A program made the translations under genes and the position numbers. Shown piece after piece: positions 1 to 11,848 of a DNA stretch of 64,000 nucleotides. The stretch is from Saccharolobus caldissimus (GTDB taxonomy: Archaea > Thermoproteota > Thermoprotei_A > Sulfolobales > Sulfolobaceae). The notes below the pieces were generated by a model. The model worked only from the letters and a program-made list of their open reading frames with translations, had not been told where the DNA came from and did not search any database. Numbering within the stretch: position 1 is the first letter of the stretch; each line of letters starts with the position of its first letter. The stretch lies in contig NZ_AP025226.1 of the NCBI RefSeq assembly GCF_020886315.1, forward strand, positions 124,001 through 188,000, written 5' to 3'.

Positions 1-2
1 GT

Positions 3-701
3 CTGGGAACTCTTGAAGCCATAATAAATGCTTTACAACGTGAAGGAATTCCCATAAGAATAGCTGATATTGGACCTATTTCTAAAAGAGATATTTTAGA
101 AGCTAGTATAGTATCACAACAATCAAGAGAATATGGAATAATAGCTGCATTTAGAGTTAAACCTTTACCTGGTATTGATACCTCTAATGTTAAAATAATA
201 TATAGTGAAATAATCTACCAGTTAATAGATGACGTTAAAAAATATATAAACGATATAAGAGAGACAGAAAGAAAAAGAACTCTTGAAAGCTTAATATTAC
301 CAGGTAAAATAAAAATCTTGCCTGGTTATGTATTTAGACGTAGTGACCCAATTATTGTAGGAGTAGAAGTATTAGGGGGTATAATAAAGCCTAAGTACCC
401 TTTAATTAAAGAAGACGGACGGAAAATAGGTGAAGTAATCCAAATTCAAGATAATAAGAAAACCGTGGAGAAGGCAAGTAAAGGAATGGAAGTAGCAATC
501 TCGATAAAAAGTAATGCAATGGTAGGTAGACAGGTAAATGAAGGGGATATATTATATACTGATGTTCCTAAGGAAGATTTAGAGATTTTACTGAATAAAT
601 TTTCTAGCTTTATTACGGATGATATGAAAGAAGTAATTAGGGAAATAATAAGAATTAAGAGAAAAGACGATCCATTATATGGTTTAGGATTAAAAATTTG
701 A
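3..701 (+). CDS. infB: Translation initiation factor aIF5B (IF2-type), C-terminal part
   Basis: The frame is open from base 3, so the gene begins outside the window; about 232 C-terminal residues are present. The first residues ([11 protein letters not shown]) match the segment before the helix leading to the last domains of IF2/eIF5B, which joins the ribosomal subunits during initiation. The later part ([20 protein letters not shown]) matches the C-terminal beta barrel that binds the initiator tRNA end. The ATG at 318 is internal, not a start. Its 3' end overlaps the convergent ndk by 12 bases. Family membership is recognised from sequence; function is from the family. Confidence 0.9.
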   Translation: MGTLEAIINALQREGIPIRIADIGPISKRDILEASIVSQQSREYGIIAAFRVKPLPGIDTSNVKIIYSEIIYQLIDDVKKYINDIRETERKRTLESLILPGKIKILPGYVFRRSDPIIVGVEVLGGIIKPKYPLIKEDGRKIGEVIQIQDNKKTVEKASKGMEVAISIKSNAMVGRQVNEGDILYTDVPKEDLEILLNKFSSFITDDMKEVIREIIRIKRKDDPLYGLGLKI

Positions 702-1106
702 TGTGTCAAAAAATATCGACATCTCTCTTTTAGCCTTTTCTAAAGAATCTGAGGCATGTATAACATTTTCTGATTTTGAAAGAGCGAAATCTCCTCTTAT
801 CGTACCTGGCGGGGCCTCCTTAGGATCAGTGTTACCTATCATTCTCCTCACAACTTGAACAGCGTCTTCACCTTCTATTACCATGCATACAACGGGACCA
901 GATGTTACATAATTTATAAGATCTTCAAAAAAGCTTTTACCTTTGTGCTCTTCATATAGTAACTCCGCAGTTTTTCTATCCATTTTAACCATTTTTAAAG
1001 CAACAATTTTCAAACCTCTTCTTTCAAATCTATTTATTATCTCTCCTATAAGCCCTCTTCTTACACCATCAGGCTTTATCATTACAAACGTTCTTTCAGT
1101 ACTCAC
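690..1106 (-). CDS. ndk: Nucleoside diphosphate kinase
   Basis: 138 residues, the normal length for the family. It transfers the gamma phosphate of a nucleoside triphosphate to any NDP through a phosphohistidine. The catalytic histidine is seen at residue 117 in NVIHASDS, and the N-terminal [12 protein letters not shown] is the usual first strand with the nucleotide-binding lysine. It lies two bases downstream of the L24e gene, so the pair is very likely one transcript; this L24e-ndk pairing is common in archaea, usually with infB nearby as here. Confidence 0.97.
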   Translation of the reverse strand: MSTERTFVMIKPDGVRRGLIGEIINRFERRGLKIVALKMVKMDRKTAELLYEEHKGKSFFEDLINYVTSGPVVCMVIEGEDAVQVVRRMIGNTDPKEAPPGTIRGDFALSKSENVIHASDSLEKAKREMSIFFDTSNF

Positions 1107-1108
1107 TG

Positions 1109-1294
1109 CTATCTCACCTTCATGTATTTAGTAGTCCATTTGAATTTTTTAGGATCTCTATGATATTTTAGCATTGACTTTCTACATTTACTCGAACAAA
1201 ACCATAAAATACTACCATCGTTTTTTACATACATTAAACCAGTACCAGGAGGTATTTCATGTCCACAAAAGCTGCATTGCCTAATAGCAGGCAT
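1109..1294 (-). CDS. rpl24e: Ribosomal protein eL24 (L24e)
   Basis: 61 residues with the treble-clef zinc site of L24e: Cys7-x2-Cys10 and Cys33-x3-Cys37. [19 protein letters not shown] is the family signature. It is a component of the large ribosomal subunit. First gene of the L24e-ndk pair, transcribed away from the S28e operon; only about 70 bases separate the two divergent starts, so their promoters are packed into that gap. Confidence 0.97.
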   Translation of the reverse strand: MPAIRQCSFCGHEIPPGTGLMYVKNDGSILWFCSSKCRKSMLKYHRDPKKFKWTTKYMKVR

Positions 1295-1352
1295 TTAAAT
1301 CACAAATAATGAATATGGGTGAAGTATTTAAGTGAATTGCTTGTATTATTAG

Positions 1353-1619
<267 letters not shown>

Positions 1620-1622
1620 TAA

Positions 1623-2279
<657 letters not shown>

Positions 2280-2285
2280 TAATGA

Positions 2286-3716
2286 ATGGATGATGAGAAA
2301 ACAAAAATAGGTTTAGAAGTCCATGTGCACATTACAGCCCTTAAGACTAAACTTTTTTGTTCATGTCCAGCAGACTATGTAGGAAAAGACCCAAATACAG
2401 TTGTATGCCCCGTATGTTTAGGATTACCTGGTGCAATCCCAGTATTAAACGAGAATGCAATTAAATATGCTATTTTAACTGCATTAGCTCTTAATTGTGA
2501 AATAGCAGATAAGTTAGTATTTGATAGAAAGCATTACTTTTACCCAGATATGGCTAAAAATTATCAAATATCCCAATATGATGGGCCTGGAAGTATGGCT
2601 ATAGCAAGAAATGGCTACTTAAAATTAAATGATAAAATAATAAGAATAAGGAGAATTAACATAGAGGAAGACCCAGCAAAAATTATATACCCTACAGGTT
2701 CTTTACTAACGAGTAAATATACTTTACTTGACTATAACAGATCTGGAACACCCTTATTAGAGATAGTAACAGAACCAGATTTAAGATCTGGCAAAGAAGC
2801 TAGATTATTCTTAGAAAAATTAAGATCAATATTGGAACATTTAGGAGTATGCAATTGTGGAATAGAAGGAGCTATGAAAGCTGACGTAAATATTTCCATT
2901 GAAGGGGGAGAGAGAGTAGAAGTAAAAAACGTAGGCTCGCCTAAAGATGTAGAAGAGGCAATTAATTATGAAATGGCTAGGCAACGGGCTATTGTGTTAC
3001 AAGGGATGAAAGTAGAGAGAGAGACAAGACATTGGGATGGAGAAAGAAAGGTAACTGTACCCTTAAGAACAAAGGAAACTGAAGAAGATTACAGATATTT
3101 TCCAGACCCAGATTTACCACCTTACAATATAACACGAGAGTTAATAGAGAAGATAAGGTCTGAAATGCCAGAACTCCCAGATAAAAGAGCAGAGCGTTTT
3201 GTAACTCAATACAAAATTTCTATGTATCAAGCTCAAGTTTTAGTTAGTGAAAAAGCCTTAGCGGATCTTTTTGAAAACATTGCGTCAAAATATAAGAATT
3301 ACTCAAAAATAGCTAATTTACTGATAAACGATTACATGAGATGGCTTAACGAGAACAATATCTCAGTATCACAGAGTAAGGCCACAGCGTCTCACATAAT
3401 TGAATTGTTACAATTTCTTGATTCTGGAATAATTAGCATGAAAATAGCTAAGGATTTCTTGCCAGAAATGATACTTCATGGAAAAACTCCATCAGAACTT
3501 ATAAAGGAAAAAGGTATGACTATAATAAAAGATGAGAGTTATTTGTCTAAAATTATAGATGAAGTCATAAATGAAGAAAAGGAAGCTGCAGAGAAGGCTA
3601 AAAAAGATCCTAAAGTTGTAAACTATTTAGTTGGAATGGTAATGAAAAAAACAAATAAAAGAGCAGATCCTATATTAACAGTAGAAATTATTAAGAAAAA
3701 ATTAGGTTTAATCTAA
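2286..3716 (+). CDS. gatB: Asp/Glu-tRNA amidotransferase subunit B
   Basis: 476 residues. N-terminal catalytic kinase/transamidase domain begins with KIGLEVHVHI and contains the zinc-type cysteines FCSCP and VCPVCLGLPGAIPVLN. The YHFYPD-like stretch (RKHYFYPDMAKNYQISQYD) and the C-terminal YqeY-like helical tail are also present. GatCAB converts misacylated Asp-tRNA(Asn), or Glu-tRNA(Gln), to the amide form; in archaea the Gln route is normally handled by GatDE, so Asn-tRNA synthesis is the likelier role. GatA and GatC are not in the window. Confidence 0.95.
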   Translation: MDDEKTKIGLEVHVHITALKTKLFCSCPADYVGKDPNTVVCPVCLGLPGAIPVLNENAIKYAILTALALNCEIADKLVFDRKHYFYPDMAKNYQISQYDGPGSMAIARNGYLKLNDKIIRIRRINIEEDPAKIIYPTGSLLTSKYTLLDYNRSGTPLLEIVTEPDLRSGKEARLFLEKLRSILEHLGVCNCGIEGAMKADVNISIEGGERVEVKNVGSPKDVEEAINYEMARQRAIVLQGMKVERETRHWDGERKVTVPLRTKETEEDYRYFPDPDLPPYNITRELIEKIRSEMPELPDKRAERFVTQYKISMYQAQVLVSEKALADLFENIASKYKNYSKIANLLINDYMRWLNENNISVSQSKATASHIIELLQFLDSGIISMKIAKDFLPEMILHGKTPSELIKEKGMTIIKDESYLSKIIDEVINEEKEAAEKAKKDPKVVNYLVGMVMKKTNKRADPILTVEIIKKKLGLI

Positions 3717-3736
3717 TTAAATTAAAGGGTTGAAAA

Positions 3737-4468
3737 ATGTTAAAAAATATACAACAAATCAAAGAAAGAGAATTAAGACTTAGGCTATTAAGTGTAGATA
3801 TTTTGAAGGAATTAAAAAATATATATACATATAAAGAATTATCCGAATTGCTAAATATACAAGAAAGTTTAATTTGTAGATATGTTAATGGTAGAACAAT
3901 ACCGAGTGAGAGGCAGGCTTTAGATATTGTAAATAAAATTAGAAATAAAGACTTCTTATATAATTTTTTCATAAGCAAAATTAAAATTTATGAAGATGAT
4001 TATATAGATGTGTCTCAACTATTATTCTATCCTACTCTTCTAAAATTATTACTTGAAATGTATCTCATTAGAATAAATAAGCTGCAGGAAATAACAAAAG
4101 TTGTAGGAATAGCTTCCAATGGACTTCCATTTGCAACCATAGTCTCATCGATTTTAGAAAAACCTTTAATAATATCTAAAAAACATAAAGATTCTACACA
4201 AATACCCTATATAGAAGAAAATATACGAGAAAGTAATGGAATTATATCAAGTATTTATTTGAGAGAAGATTACATCTCTAAGAAAGATAGAATACTAATA
4301 GTAGATGATGTAGTTAGGAGTGGAAAAACTCTTTTTTCACTTTATAATCTTATTACTAAAGCTAATTCTATTGTGCTAGGCGCACTTATAATTGCTACTA
4401 ATACAGAAGAATGGAGGAAAAAATTTATAGATAAAGATATTAATATAGTAGTGCTTTTTAAACTATGA
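3737..4468 (+). CDS. HTH-phosphoribosyltransferase regulator (GfcR/PyrE-like)
   Basis: 243 residues. An N-terminal helix-turn-helix (about 30-65: YKELSELLNIQESLICRYVN) is followed by a type I phosphoribosyltransferase fold whose PRPP loop is complete at about 195-208 (ILIVDDVVRSGKTL). This layout matches the archaeal PyrE-like/GfcR group, in which the transferase fold acts as a ligand sensor for a DNA-binding domain. Its ligand and targets cannot be read here; PRPP or a nucleotide is inferred. It overlaps the next gene by 4 bases and heads a three-gene unit with a metal-site-less beta-lactamase fold and a Cys-rich protein. Confidence 0.75.
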   Translation: MLKNIQQIKERELRLRLLSVDILKELKNIYTYKELSELLNIQESLICRYVNGRTIPSERQALDIVNKIRNKDFLYNFFISKIKIYEDDYIDVSQLLFYPTLLKLLLEMYLIRINKLQEITKVVGIASNGLPFATIVSSILEKPLIISKKHKDSTQIPYIEENIRESNGIISSIYLREDYISKKDRILIVDDVVRSGKTLFSLYNLITKANSIVLGALIIATNTEEWRKKFIDKDINIVVLFKL

Positions 4469-5004
4469 GCATGGCAAGGATTGTAAGAAACGTATACATA
4501 ATTGGAGGAAGGTTAATAGACAGAACAGATACAAATGCGTACTTAATTTACAATGAGTCTAAAGATTATTATTTGCTTATAGACTCAACTACCGGAAAAA
4601 ATATAGATTATTTATTGGATAGTTTGCTAGAAATTATGAGAGGAGAAAATAAATTAAAGTATGTAATTCTCACAAGCTGTAAAATAGAAAACAGTGGAGG
4701 ATTGAATGCGATTTATGAGGTATTTAAACCAATCACGATAGCTCATGTACCAGATTCCAGAATGATAAGAACTGGCGAATGTGAAAATAAAAGATATTTA
4801 CCGACTCCTATATCGCTAGAAATTAAAGATTATACATATTCCTTAGATGATATAATCATTATTTTAAATAAAACAGTAAGTAAAGGAAGTGTTCTAATTA
4901 GATACAAAAATATTATATTTTCTGGAAGTAATACGAAAATCTCACCTCTTCCCCCAAACATAAAATATATTTGTGATATAAACGAGTGTAGAATGGGTAA
5001 CTAA
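4465..5004 (+). CDS. Metallo-beta-lactamase-like protein lacking metal ligands
   Basis: 179 residues. The strand order and spacing look like the beta-lactamase fold: TNAYLIYNESKDYYLLIDST, then YVILTSCKIENSGGL where active members have T-H-x-H-x-D-H-x-G-G, then LIRYKNIIFSGSNTK where active members have a G-D pair. All metal ligands expected at these places are replaced, so it is probably not a hydrolase. It overlaps the regulator upstream by 4 bases and is 2 bases from the Cys-rich gene, so co-translation is likely. Role unknown; a binding or scaffold function with the regulator is inference. Confidence 0.6.
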   Translation: MSMARIVRNVYIIGGRLIDRTDTNAYLIYNESKDYYLLIDSTTGKNIDYLLDSLLEIMRGENKLKYVILTSCKIENSGGLNAIYEVFKPITIAHVPDSRMIRTGECENKRYLPTPISLEIKDYTYSLDDIIIILNKTVSKGSVLIRYKNIIFSGSNTKISPLPPNIKYICDINECRMGN

Positions 5005-5006
5005 TA

Positions 5007-5216
5007 ATGGTATTTGAAGAGAATTGCCAATCATGCGGAAAATTTAGAGAAACTAAGTATTGTCAAATATTAAAAATTAACGTTTGTTATGAATGTTGTG
5101 TATTATGTAAAAAAAGAAGTGAATGCAATCTCAGAGTTTGGTTTAAAAATTTAGTCCCTATTACTACTAAAATGACTACTAAAAGAAAGGAGAAAGCTTT
5201 AGATAAATATTTTTAA
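5007..5216 (+). CDS. Small cysteine-rich, probably zinc-binding protein
   Basis: 69 residues with eight cysteines in the first 40 (positions 7, 10, 19, 27, 30, 31, 34, 40), in CxxC-type spacings, then a basic tail. Two zinc sites are plausible. I do not recognise a named family. It is the last gene of the HTH-phosphoribosyltransferase unit, two bases after the beta-lactamase-like gene, and it ends three bases before the convergent radical SAM gene. Confidence 0.6.
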   Translation: MVFEENCQSCGKFRETKYCQILKINVCYECCVLCKKRSECNLRVWFKNLVPITTKMTTKRKEKALDKYF

Positions 5217-5219
5217 TGT

Positions 5220-6971
5220 TTACTGAGCTATTTGAAAATGTTTATAAGTATTCTTATAAATTTCAGATTGTTCAAGAACAGAGGCAACTCTCTTATATTT
5301 TATAGCATCACCTAGAGAATTCTCACCATGCTCTTTAGTCCACCTATCTAACGGTATCTGATATTCTTTTAGTACTTTATCTCTATATAAGTCATTTAAA
5401 ACATTATATGTACAGAATGGGATTACTCTACCATCTGGTACCACATAATGAATATCACATCTCATAACTCTTTGAACATCATAATTATACAGATCCATGA
5501 AATGCATAGTACCTAGGAACAACGTTCTATAGTGCCACTCCCCTAAAGCCTCATAATTGTGATGAATTATTATATTGTATAACATCTTATAGACGTCGAA
5601 ATCTTTAGGTCCTTTTTCTTTGTCTATGAACTTTCTAATACTATACAATACTTTACTAGCTACCCATATTTTATTAGCACCCTCCCTTAATTCTTCTTCC
5701 TTCTCCTTCAAATATTCCAATAATCCTTCTAAATCGATAAATTTGGATATTGGAATGAAATGAGGCTCGTGATCTTTCCATTCTACGTAAACATATGTTC
5801 CAGCTCCGCATGATGGATGATTGGCCATTTCAAACTGCTCTTTGCCCGTTAATGCTTCTACTAGCCTTGAGAATACTACTGAAGTACCAATTGGATACCA
5901 ACTATCTTTCGTTATTTCGCCGTTTGTTTGCTCTTCTATATTTTTAATAACCTCTGGAATCGTAATCCTAAATTTAGCTCTCATATTTCTCTTCATCATA
6001 CCAGTTAAACTCACTGGTTGGAAATTAACTGACCTAACTACATCCATATTATATGCGGCAAATTTTACGATATTGCCTAAATCATTATCATTAACTGTCT
6101 TAATTACAGTCGGAACTAATACTACACTTGTCATTCCTGCCCTTCTAAATACTTCTAATGTATAAGGAATCTCCCAGTGATTTTTAGGATTAGTTTTCCT
6201 ATTAGTTCCATCAAAGCTCATATAAATTGTATTAACACCTGCCTCTCTTAAAGCCCTAGCATATCTAATTGCCTTATCTGGGTCTTCTAAATACATTTTT
6301 GCAAAAGTACCGCCCCATGTATTTAGCTGTATATGCTTTACTCCGTTATCTCTAAGCAATTTAATAATCTCTATGATATCCTCTCTTAATGTGGGTTCTC
6401 CGCCAGTTACTTGAATCACTAATGTAATATCTTGTTTTTTTAGCTGATCTACCATGAATTTTATTTGCTCTAATGTAGGTTCGTATACATAACCTGCCTT
6501 TTCAGCATAAAAGAAGCAATACCAGCAAGATAGATCACATCTATTTGTAATGACGAGATTAACTAATGCTGAATGCTGATGATGCATAGGGCATAATCCA
6601 CAATTATATGGACAAGGTGATTTGAGATCAACATATGGTACTTTAGGACCTTTGCCCTCATATTCCCAATAGTCGAACTTATAATATAAGCTGGAATCAC
6701 CATAATAAAGGTCCTCAAATTCTCCATGTTCTGGGCAAATCTTTCTTATAAACAATTTACCTTCCTTTTCAAATATGGTTGCTGGTAAAAGTCTATAACA
6801 AACTGGGCATAGAGAATGAGTTACTCTTACTAATTTCTCATCTTCAGTTAATGATGGTAAAGGTCCACCGATTTTAATTTCTTTGTCTCCAAATTTTACA
6901 ACCCCATTATCAAAATATGAAGGTGCAGGCAAAAGTCTAGAGCGCCTTTCTGTTTCTACTGTTTGAGCCAT
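5220..6971 (-). CDS. tes: Radical SAM protein, probable tetraether lipid synthase (Tes) type
   Basis: 583 residues. The SAM cluster motif is Cys145-x3-Cys149-x2-Cys152 ([11 protein letters not shown]). Before it lie further cysteine sets: Cys55-x2-Cys58 with Cys79 (rubredoxin-like) and Cys120, Cys124, Cys127, followed by [10 protein letters not shown]. This multi-cluster N-terminus is typical of the MJ0619-like group, members of which join two archaeol chains to form tetraether lipids. Sulfolobales membranes are built from such lipids, so the role fits. Other radical SAM enzymes share parts of this layout, so the exact reaction is inferred. Single gene with its own promoter region before the ThiL-like gene. 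Confidence 0.72.
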   Translation of the reverse strand: MAQTVETERRSRLLPAPSYFDNGVVKFGDKEIKIGGPLPSLTEDEKLVRVTHSLCPVCYRLLPATIFEKEGKLFIRKICPEHGEFEDLYYGDSSLYYKFDYWEYEGKGPKVPYVDLKSPCPYNCGLCPMHHQHSALVNLVITNRCDLSCWYCFFYAEKAGYVYEPTLEQIKFMVDQLKKQDITLVIQVTGGEPTLREDIIEIIKLLRDNGVKHIQLNTWGGTFAKMYLEDPDKAIRYARALREAGVNTIYMSFDGTNRKTNPKNHWEIPYTLEVFRRAGMTSVVLVPTVIKTVNDNDLGNIVKFAAYNMDVVRSVNFQPVSLTGMMKRNMRAKFRITIPEVIKNIEEQTNGEITKDSWYPIGTSVVFSRLVEALTGKEQFEMANHPSCGAGTYVYVEWKDHEPHFIPISKFIDLEGLLEYLKEKEEELREGANKIWVASKVLYSIRKFIDKEKGPKDFDVYKMLYNIIIHHNYEALGEWHYRTLFLGTMHFMDLYNYDVQRVMRCDIHYVVPDGRVIPFCTYNVLNDLYRDKVLKEYQIPLDRWTKEHGENSLGDAIKYKRVASVLEQSEIYKNTYKHFQIAQ

Positions 6972-7032
6972 TGAAAGAATTGTTATATAACTCTATATAT
7001 AAGCATATTCCCTTTCACTTACATACATTCAG

Positions 7033-7977
7033 TTAATACCAGCCAAGAAAATTATCCCAACCAGTAATTTTAATCTCAGTGTTTTTATAGATTAAGCAAG
7101 ATTTATTTATAATTTTTCCTATTATCGATGGATTATATCCTAGATATTTTAAATCTTTTAGTAAATCTTTTATTGGGGAATTTTTATCTAATATCAATAT
7201 CGGAAGAAATTCTTCCCCAGAATATTTTAGAAAATCCATTTCCGTTACGTTAAAGTTATTAATTAGTAGCTTAGCTACATTTATGTCAATTGGAATATAG
7301 GAAATATATATACCTACATTAAAATTATTAATTATATTATATAACGAAATTACTAACCCATCACTGATATCTGTAGAATATTTTATATATTTACAATATT
7401 TTTTGAGAAAATATAATAATGATTTATTAACAATAGGATGTTTCATTTTAATTAAAGATTTTTTTAATATAGGTACTTTAAATTTATTAAGATAAGAAAT
7501 AAAAATATTAGTAGTATAACCTATAAAATCCCCAATCAACACATAATCATTAATAGCTATCTGCTTATCCGTATTACACATTAAATCACCTTCAATGAAT
7601 ACGTCTACCCAACCATAATAATCAGAGTCATTTAAATCCCCACCTACATACTTACCGCCATAATAATGTATTGCATCAGATATCCCCTTTAATAATTCAT
7701 TAACTTTCTCTAATTCTAAATCACCGTTTAAACCCAAAGAAACTAGATAAATATTAGGTTTTATCCCCTTAGTAATAATATCACTAGTAGATGCTGTTAT
7801 GGCTCTCCAACCAATATCATAATACGTCATAAAGGGAAATGTATAGGATAATTTAAAACCATCAACCTTATAACCCTTATTTTCCTCAATATATGTATCT
7901 TCTAATTTTTTTATATCTATATAGTTCATAATGTACTTTCTAATAAAATTATGTTCACCTATATCCTTTAGTCTCAT
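7033..7977 (-). CDS. thiL: Thiamine-monophosphate kinase-like protein
   Basis: 314 residues. It begins MRLKDIGEHNFIRKYI, as ThiL does, and has the AIR-synthase/ThiL fold markers: ASTSDIITKGIKPNIYLVSL (the S-D-x-x-x-x-G motif), GGKYVGGDLND and STDISDGL. ThiL makes thiamine diphosphate from the monophosphate. The usual GDDAA loop near residue 30 is not visible in the same form (KGYKVDGFKLSYTFPF), so substrate or activity could differ. Unusually Asn/Ile/Tyr-rich. It starts about 30 bases from tRNA-Thr. Confidence 0.75.
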   Translation of the reverse strand: MRLKDIGEHNFIRKYIMNYIDIKKLEDTYIEENKGYKVDGFKLSYTFPFMTYYDIGWRAITASTSDIITKGIKPNIYLVSLGLNGDLELEKVNELLKGISDAIHYYGGKYVGGDLNDSDYYGWVDVFIEGDLMCNTDKQIAINDYVLIGDFIGYTTNIFISYLNKFKVPILKKSLIKMKHPIVNKSLLYFLKKYCKYIKYSTDISDGLVISLYNIINNFNVGIYISYIPIDINVAKLLINNFNVTEMDFLKYSGEEFLPILILDKNSPIKDLLKDLKYLGYNPSIIGKIINKSCLIYKNTEIKITGWDNFLGWY

Positions 7978-8007
7978 TAGTTATTAAGCTTTATTATTAA
8001 CGTATAA

Positions 8008-8097
<90 letters not shown>

Positions 8098-8227
8098 TCA
8101 TATAAGTTTAGTTAATACATTTATTTAAACTTAAATATGCGTTAAAGAGATATTGACTCATAATTTTAAAATATTATCTATATAAATTTATAATTACATT
8201 ATACTAGAATCTGAGTTACTTTAATAT

Positions 8228-9652
8228 TTAACTACTACCTTTAATATTCTGATTTTGTTGCACGTGAGCACTTTGTATATTATGTTTATTTATTTCTTCA
8301 ATTATTTTCTTTGCATAATTAATAGCTCTATTAATTAATTTCTCATAAGACCCAAGATAATTATTAGGAGTTAATACGTTCTTTAACTCTTCCTTAGATA
8401 AATAGTTTAAAATTTGTTTATCTTCTAGACAAACTTCCAATAGTGATCTATTATATTGTCTAGCTAATGCTGCTAATTTACTAACATATTGATGTGCTTC
8501 ATGTCTCTTCATGCCTTTAAGAGTAAGGGCTATCATAAGACTTTCAGCCATTATTTGACCTTTTGTTAAGTCAAGATTTCTTTTCATATTTTCTGGATTT
8601 ACTCTTAATGATGTTAAAATATTTATCATACTATCTAATATCTCATCAATTATTAAAAATTGATGCGAAATTATTATTCTTTCTGAGGAACTATTGGTTA
8701 AATCTCTTTCATGCCATAATGGAATATTTTCCAATTCAGCTATAACAAGTGATCTTGCAACCTTAGCTAATCCACTTATTTTTTCTGATGTAACTGGATT
8801 CTCTTTTTGGGGCATAGTACTACTACCTACTCTTCCTTCTGCAACACCTTCTGCTAATTCACTAATTTCTGGTCTCATTAATTCTCTAATTTCTAAAGCA
8901 AATCTATCGCACTGAGATGCAAGTATTGCTAAATCACTAATAAGCTCTGCAAAGCCATCTCGTGGTGCTATCTGAGTTGAAATTTCATGAGGCTCTAATT
9001 TCAAGAACTCCATTACATATCTTTCAATTTCTAATCCCATATCTCTCCATGCGGCCATAGTGCCTACTGCTCCTGACATCTTTCCTTTTATAACTCTTTT
9101 TTCGACCTCGTTTAACCTCTCTAATGATCTAGAAAATTCATAGATATAATTAGCTAGTTTAAACCCTAATGTTATAGGTAATGCATGTTGTCCATGTGTC
9201 CTACCTACCATTAATGTATCCTTATATTTAATAGATAGCTCTATTAAAATTTCCAAAATTTTAATTAATTTATTTTTTATAATATTTAATGCATCTTTAA
9301 AAATTAACGCATATGCGGTATCTACAATATCGTAACTTGTAGCACCAAAATGAATAAACCTTCCTGCATCTCCACTTTTTTCAGCTAATACTACCACCAT
9401 TGCCATTACATCATGACCTATTTTAGCCTCTAACTTATCTACTTCTTCGGGTTTTATTAAAAGAGATGCCTCCTCTACTTTTTTTACATCGTCCTCACTT
9501 AATAGGCCTACTTTACTTAAGGCTTTTAATAATGCTATCTCAACTAAAATTTTCCGTTTTAAAAGTTCTTCCTTAGAGAATAATAACCTCATCTCATTAC
9601 TTCCATATCTCCACTCTAAAGGACATATATCGTATTCCATTTCACATGCCAA
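8228..9652 (-). CDS. purB: Adenylosuccinate lyase
   Basis: 474 residues. It cleaves SAICAR to AICAR and adenylosuccinate to AMP, releasing fumarate. The fumarase/aspartase superfamily signature [11 protein letters not shown] is intact, and [13 protein letters not shown] and [16 protein letters not shown] carry the two conserved histidine regions. The last 20 or so residues (Gln/Asn-rich) are an extra tail. It is divergent from the purP pair, with 47 bases between starts, so purine genes are arranged back to back. Confidence 0.96.
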   Translation of the reverse strand: MACEMEYDICPLEWRYGSNEMRLLFSKEELLKRKILVEIALLKALSKVGLLSEDDVKKVEEASLLIKPEEVDKLEAKIGHDVMAMVVVLAEKSGDAGRFIHFGATSYDIVDTAYALIFKDALNIIKNKLIKILEILIELSIKYKDTLMVGRTHGQHALPITLGFKLANYIYEFSRSLERLNEVEKRVIKGKMSGAVGTMAAWRDMGLEIERYVMEFLKLEPHEISTQIAPRDGFAELISDLAILASQCDRFALEIRELMRPEISELAEGVAEGRVGSSTMPQKENPVTSEKISGLAKVARSLVIAELENIPLWHERDLTNSSSERIIISHQFLIIDEILDSMINILTSLRVNPENMKRNLDLTKGQIMAESLMIALTLKGMKRHEAHQYVSKLAALARQYNRSLLEVCLEDKQILNYLSKEELKNVLTPNNYLGSYEKLINRAINYAKKIIEEINKHNIQSAHVQQNQNIKGSS

Positions 9653-9699
9653 TGTAAAACTCCATTTAACACTTATTAATCTATATTACTACTCAAGTT

Positions 9700-10716
9700 A
9701 TGATGATCATATCAACTATAGGAAGTCATTCAGCACTTCAGATCTTACATGGGGCTAAAAAAGAAGGTTTTAAAACAACAGTGATAACAGATAAGAAGAG
9801 AGAAAATTTTTATAAAAATTTCTATTTCATAGATTTTATACTAAGTTATGAAGATCTTGATGACGCTGTAATAAAAATAAATAGTTTAAAGGATGATGCA
9901 ATCTTAATACCTCACGGCAGTTTGGTAGAATATCTAGGAAAGGAAAGAGTATCTAAAATAGAAACTAAAATATTTGGCAACAAAAATATATTTGAATGGG
10001 AGGCTAATCAAAAGAAAAAAATGGAATTACTTAAAAAAGCTGGGATAAAAACTCCAGAAATATTTGAAAGTATTGAAGATATTGACAGATTAGTAATAAT
10101 AAAACTTAATGGTGCAAAAGGGGGAAAGGGTTACTTCTTAGCTAAAAATAAAGAAGAAGCTAAAGAAGGAATCACAAAATTAATTCAAAGTAAAATTATA
10201 CAAGATGAAGACGAAATTATAATTCAAGAATACGTGATCGGAGTACCAATGTATTTCCAATTTTTTTACAGTTATATTTTAAATAGAGTAGAAATCTTCG
10301 GAATAGATATAAGGTATGAGACTAACATAGATGGAATTAGAAGATTGCCTCAGCAATATATAAGTGAAAGAGAGATAAAACCGACTTTTGTAGTAGTAGG
10401 TAATATTCCAGCAGTAGCTAGAGAAAGCCTTTTACCTGTAGCCTTAGATTATGCTAATAGTTTCGTAAATACTACTAAACAATTAATTCCTCCAGGAATG
10501 ATAGGGCCTTTTTGTCTAGAGTCTATAGTAACTGATGATATGGATATTGTAGTTTTTGAATTCTCTGGGAGAATTGTAGCAGGCACAAATTTATATATAA
10601 ATGGGAGTCCTTATAGTTGGCTTTATTGGGATGAACCGATGAGCATGGGGAGACGAATAGCAAGAGAAATAAAAATGGCAAACGAGGAAGACAAATTAAA
10701 TCTGGTGACTACTTAA
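9700..10716 (+). CDS. purP: FAICAR synthetase PurP, paralogue 1
   Basis: 338 residues of the ATP-grasp family that formylates AICAR with formate and ATP in archaea. The N-terminal [20 protein letters not shown] and the C-terminal [10 protein letters not shown]...[15 protein letters not shown] are family hallmarks. The glycine-rich ATP-grasp loop is present ([10 protein letters not shown], about residue 136-145). It overlaps the second copy by one base (TAATG), so the two are probably co-translated. This copy resembles the classical active PurP. Confidence 0.93.
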   Translation: MMIISTIGSHSALQILHGAKKEGFKTTVITDKKRENFYKNFYFIDFILSYEDLDDAVIKINSLKDDAILIPHGSLVEYLGKERVSKIETKIFGNKNIFEWEANQKKKMELLKKAGIKTPEIFESIEDIDRLVIIKLNGAKGGKGYFLAKNKEEAKEGITKLIQSKIIQDEDEIIIQEYVIGVPMYFQFFYSYILNRVEIFGIDIRYETNIDGIRRLPQQYISEREIKPTFVVVGNIPAVARESLLPVALDYANSFVNTTKQLIPPGMIGPFCLESIVTDDMDIVVFEFSGRIVAGTNLYINGSPYSWLYWDEPMSMGRRIAREIKMANEEDKLNLVTT

Positions 10717-11765
10717 TGCACCCCAAAATAACTGCATTAGCTAGCCATTCGGCACTAGATGTCTTCGATGGAGCTAAAGATGAAGGTTTTCAGACTATAG
10801 GCTTGTGCAAGAAAGGCAGAGAAAGACCTTATTTAGAATTTAAAGCAATCGTAGATAAATGTATAGTTTTAGATGATTTTAAAGATATTATATCAGAGAA
10901 AATACAAAATGAACTAATTAATGAAAATGCTATAATAGTCCCTAATAGAAGTCTTGCAGTATACTTAGGGTACGAAGCCTTAGAGAACATGAAAGTGAAG
11001 TTTTTCGGAAATAGATTTATGCTAAGATGGGAAGAAAGAACTGGAGAGAAAAATTATTACAAATTGCTTAAAGAAGCTAATATACCATCGCCACAACTAT
11101 TTAAACCAGAAGAAATTGATAGACCAGTTATAGTTAAACTCCCAGAAGCTAGAAGAAAAATAGAAAGAGGGTTTTTCTTCGCTATAAATAAGGAAGATTT
11201 TTACGTAAAAATTAAAGAGTTAGAAAGTAATGGAGTAATAGATGAAGAAAGTATCAAAAATATGGTTATAGAAGAATTTATATTTGGAGCTCATTTTAAT
11301 TTAAATTACTTTTATAGCCCCGTTTTTAACAGATTAGAGCTAATAAGTATAGATAGGAGAATTCAGAGCGATTGGGATGGAATGTATAGATTACCTGCAG
11401 ATATACAGCTAAAATTAAATAGAATACCCAGACTGATAGAAGTTGGCCATGAGCCCGCTACAATTAGGGAAAGTTTATTAGAAAAAGTTTTCGAAATAGG
11501 CTATAGATTTGTTGAAGCTTCTAAAAAATTACAGCCACCAGGTATAATAGGCCCGTTTACGCTACAAGTAATGGTAACTCCAGATTTAGAATTAGTTGTA
11601 TATGATGTAGCACCTAGAATAGGTGGTGGAACAAACGTTTATATGGGAGTTGGAAGTCAATACTCAAAATTTTATTTTGGAAAACCAATAAGTCTTGGAA
11701 GAAGGATAGCAATAGAAATTAAATATGCATTAATTAATGATTTGCTAGATAAAATACTAAGTTAA
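10716..11765 (+). CDS. purP: PurP paralogue 2 (ATP-grasp loop altered)
   Basis: 349 residues, homologous end to end with the preceding gene ([54 protein letters not shown]). The glycine-rich loop of copy 1 is replaced by [12 protein letters not shown], so nucleotide handling probably differs. Several archaea carry two PurP-like genes, and the second may serve a different step such as the missing IMP cyclohydrolase reaction; that assignment is inference. Tandem with copy 1 through a TAATG junction. Confidence 0.88.
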   Translation: MHPKITALASHSALDVFDGAKDEGFQTIGLCKKGRERPYLEFKAIVDKCIVLDDFKDIISEKIQNELINENAIIVPNRSLAVYLGYEALENMKVKFFGNRFMLRWEERTGEKNYYKLLKEANIPSPQLFKPEEIDRPVIVKLPEARRKIERGFFFAINKEDFYVKIKELESNGVIDEESIKNMVIEEFIFGAHFNLNYFYSPVFNRLELISIDRRIQSDWDGMYRLPADIQLKLNRIPRLIEVGHEPATIRESLLEKVFEIGYRFVEASKKLQPPGIIGPFTLQVMVTPDLELVVYDVAPRIGGGTNVYMGVGSQYSKFYFGKPISLGRRIAIEIKYALINDLLDKILS

Positions 11766-11848
11766 AATGTCATTATTTTTTAATCAGAGTTATTATGACG
11801 CATATGCGAAGGTTAAGTCTTTTTATAATGACAAATAATGTGAGAATA

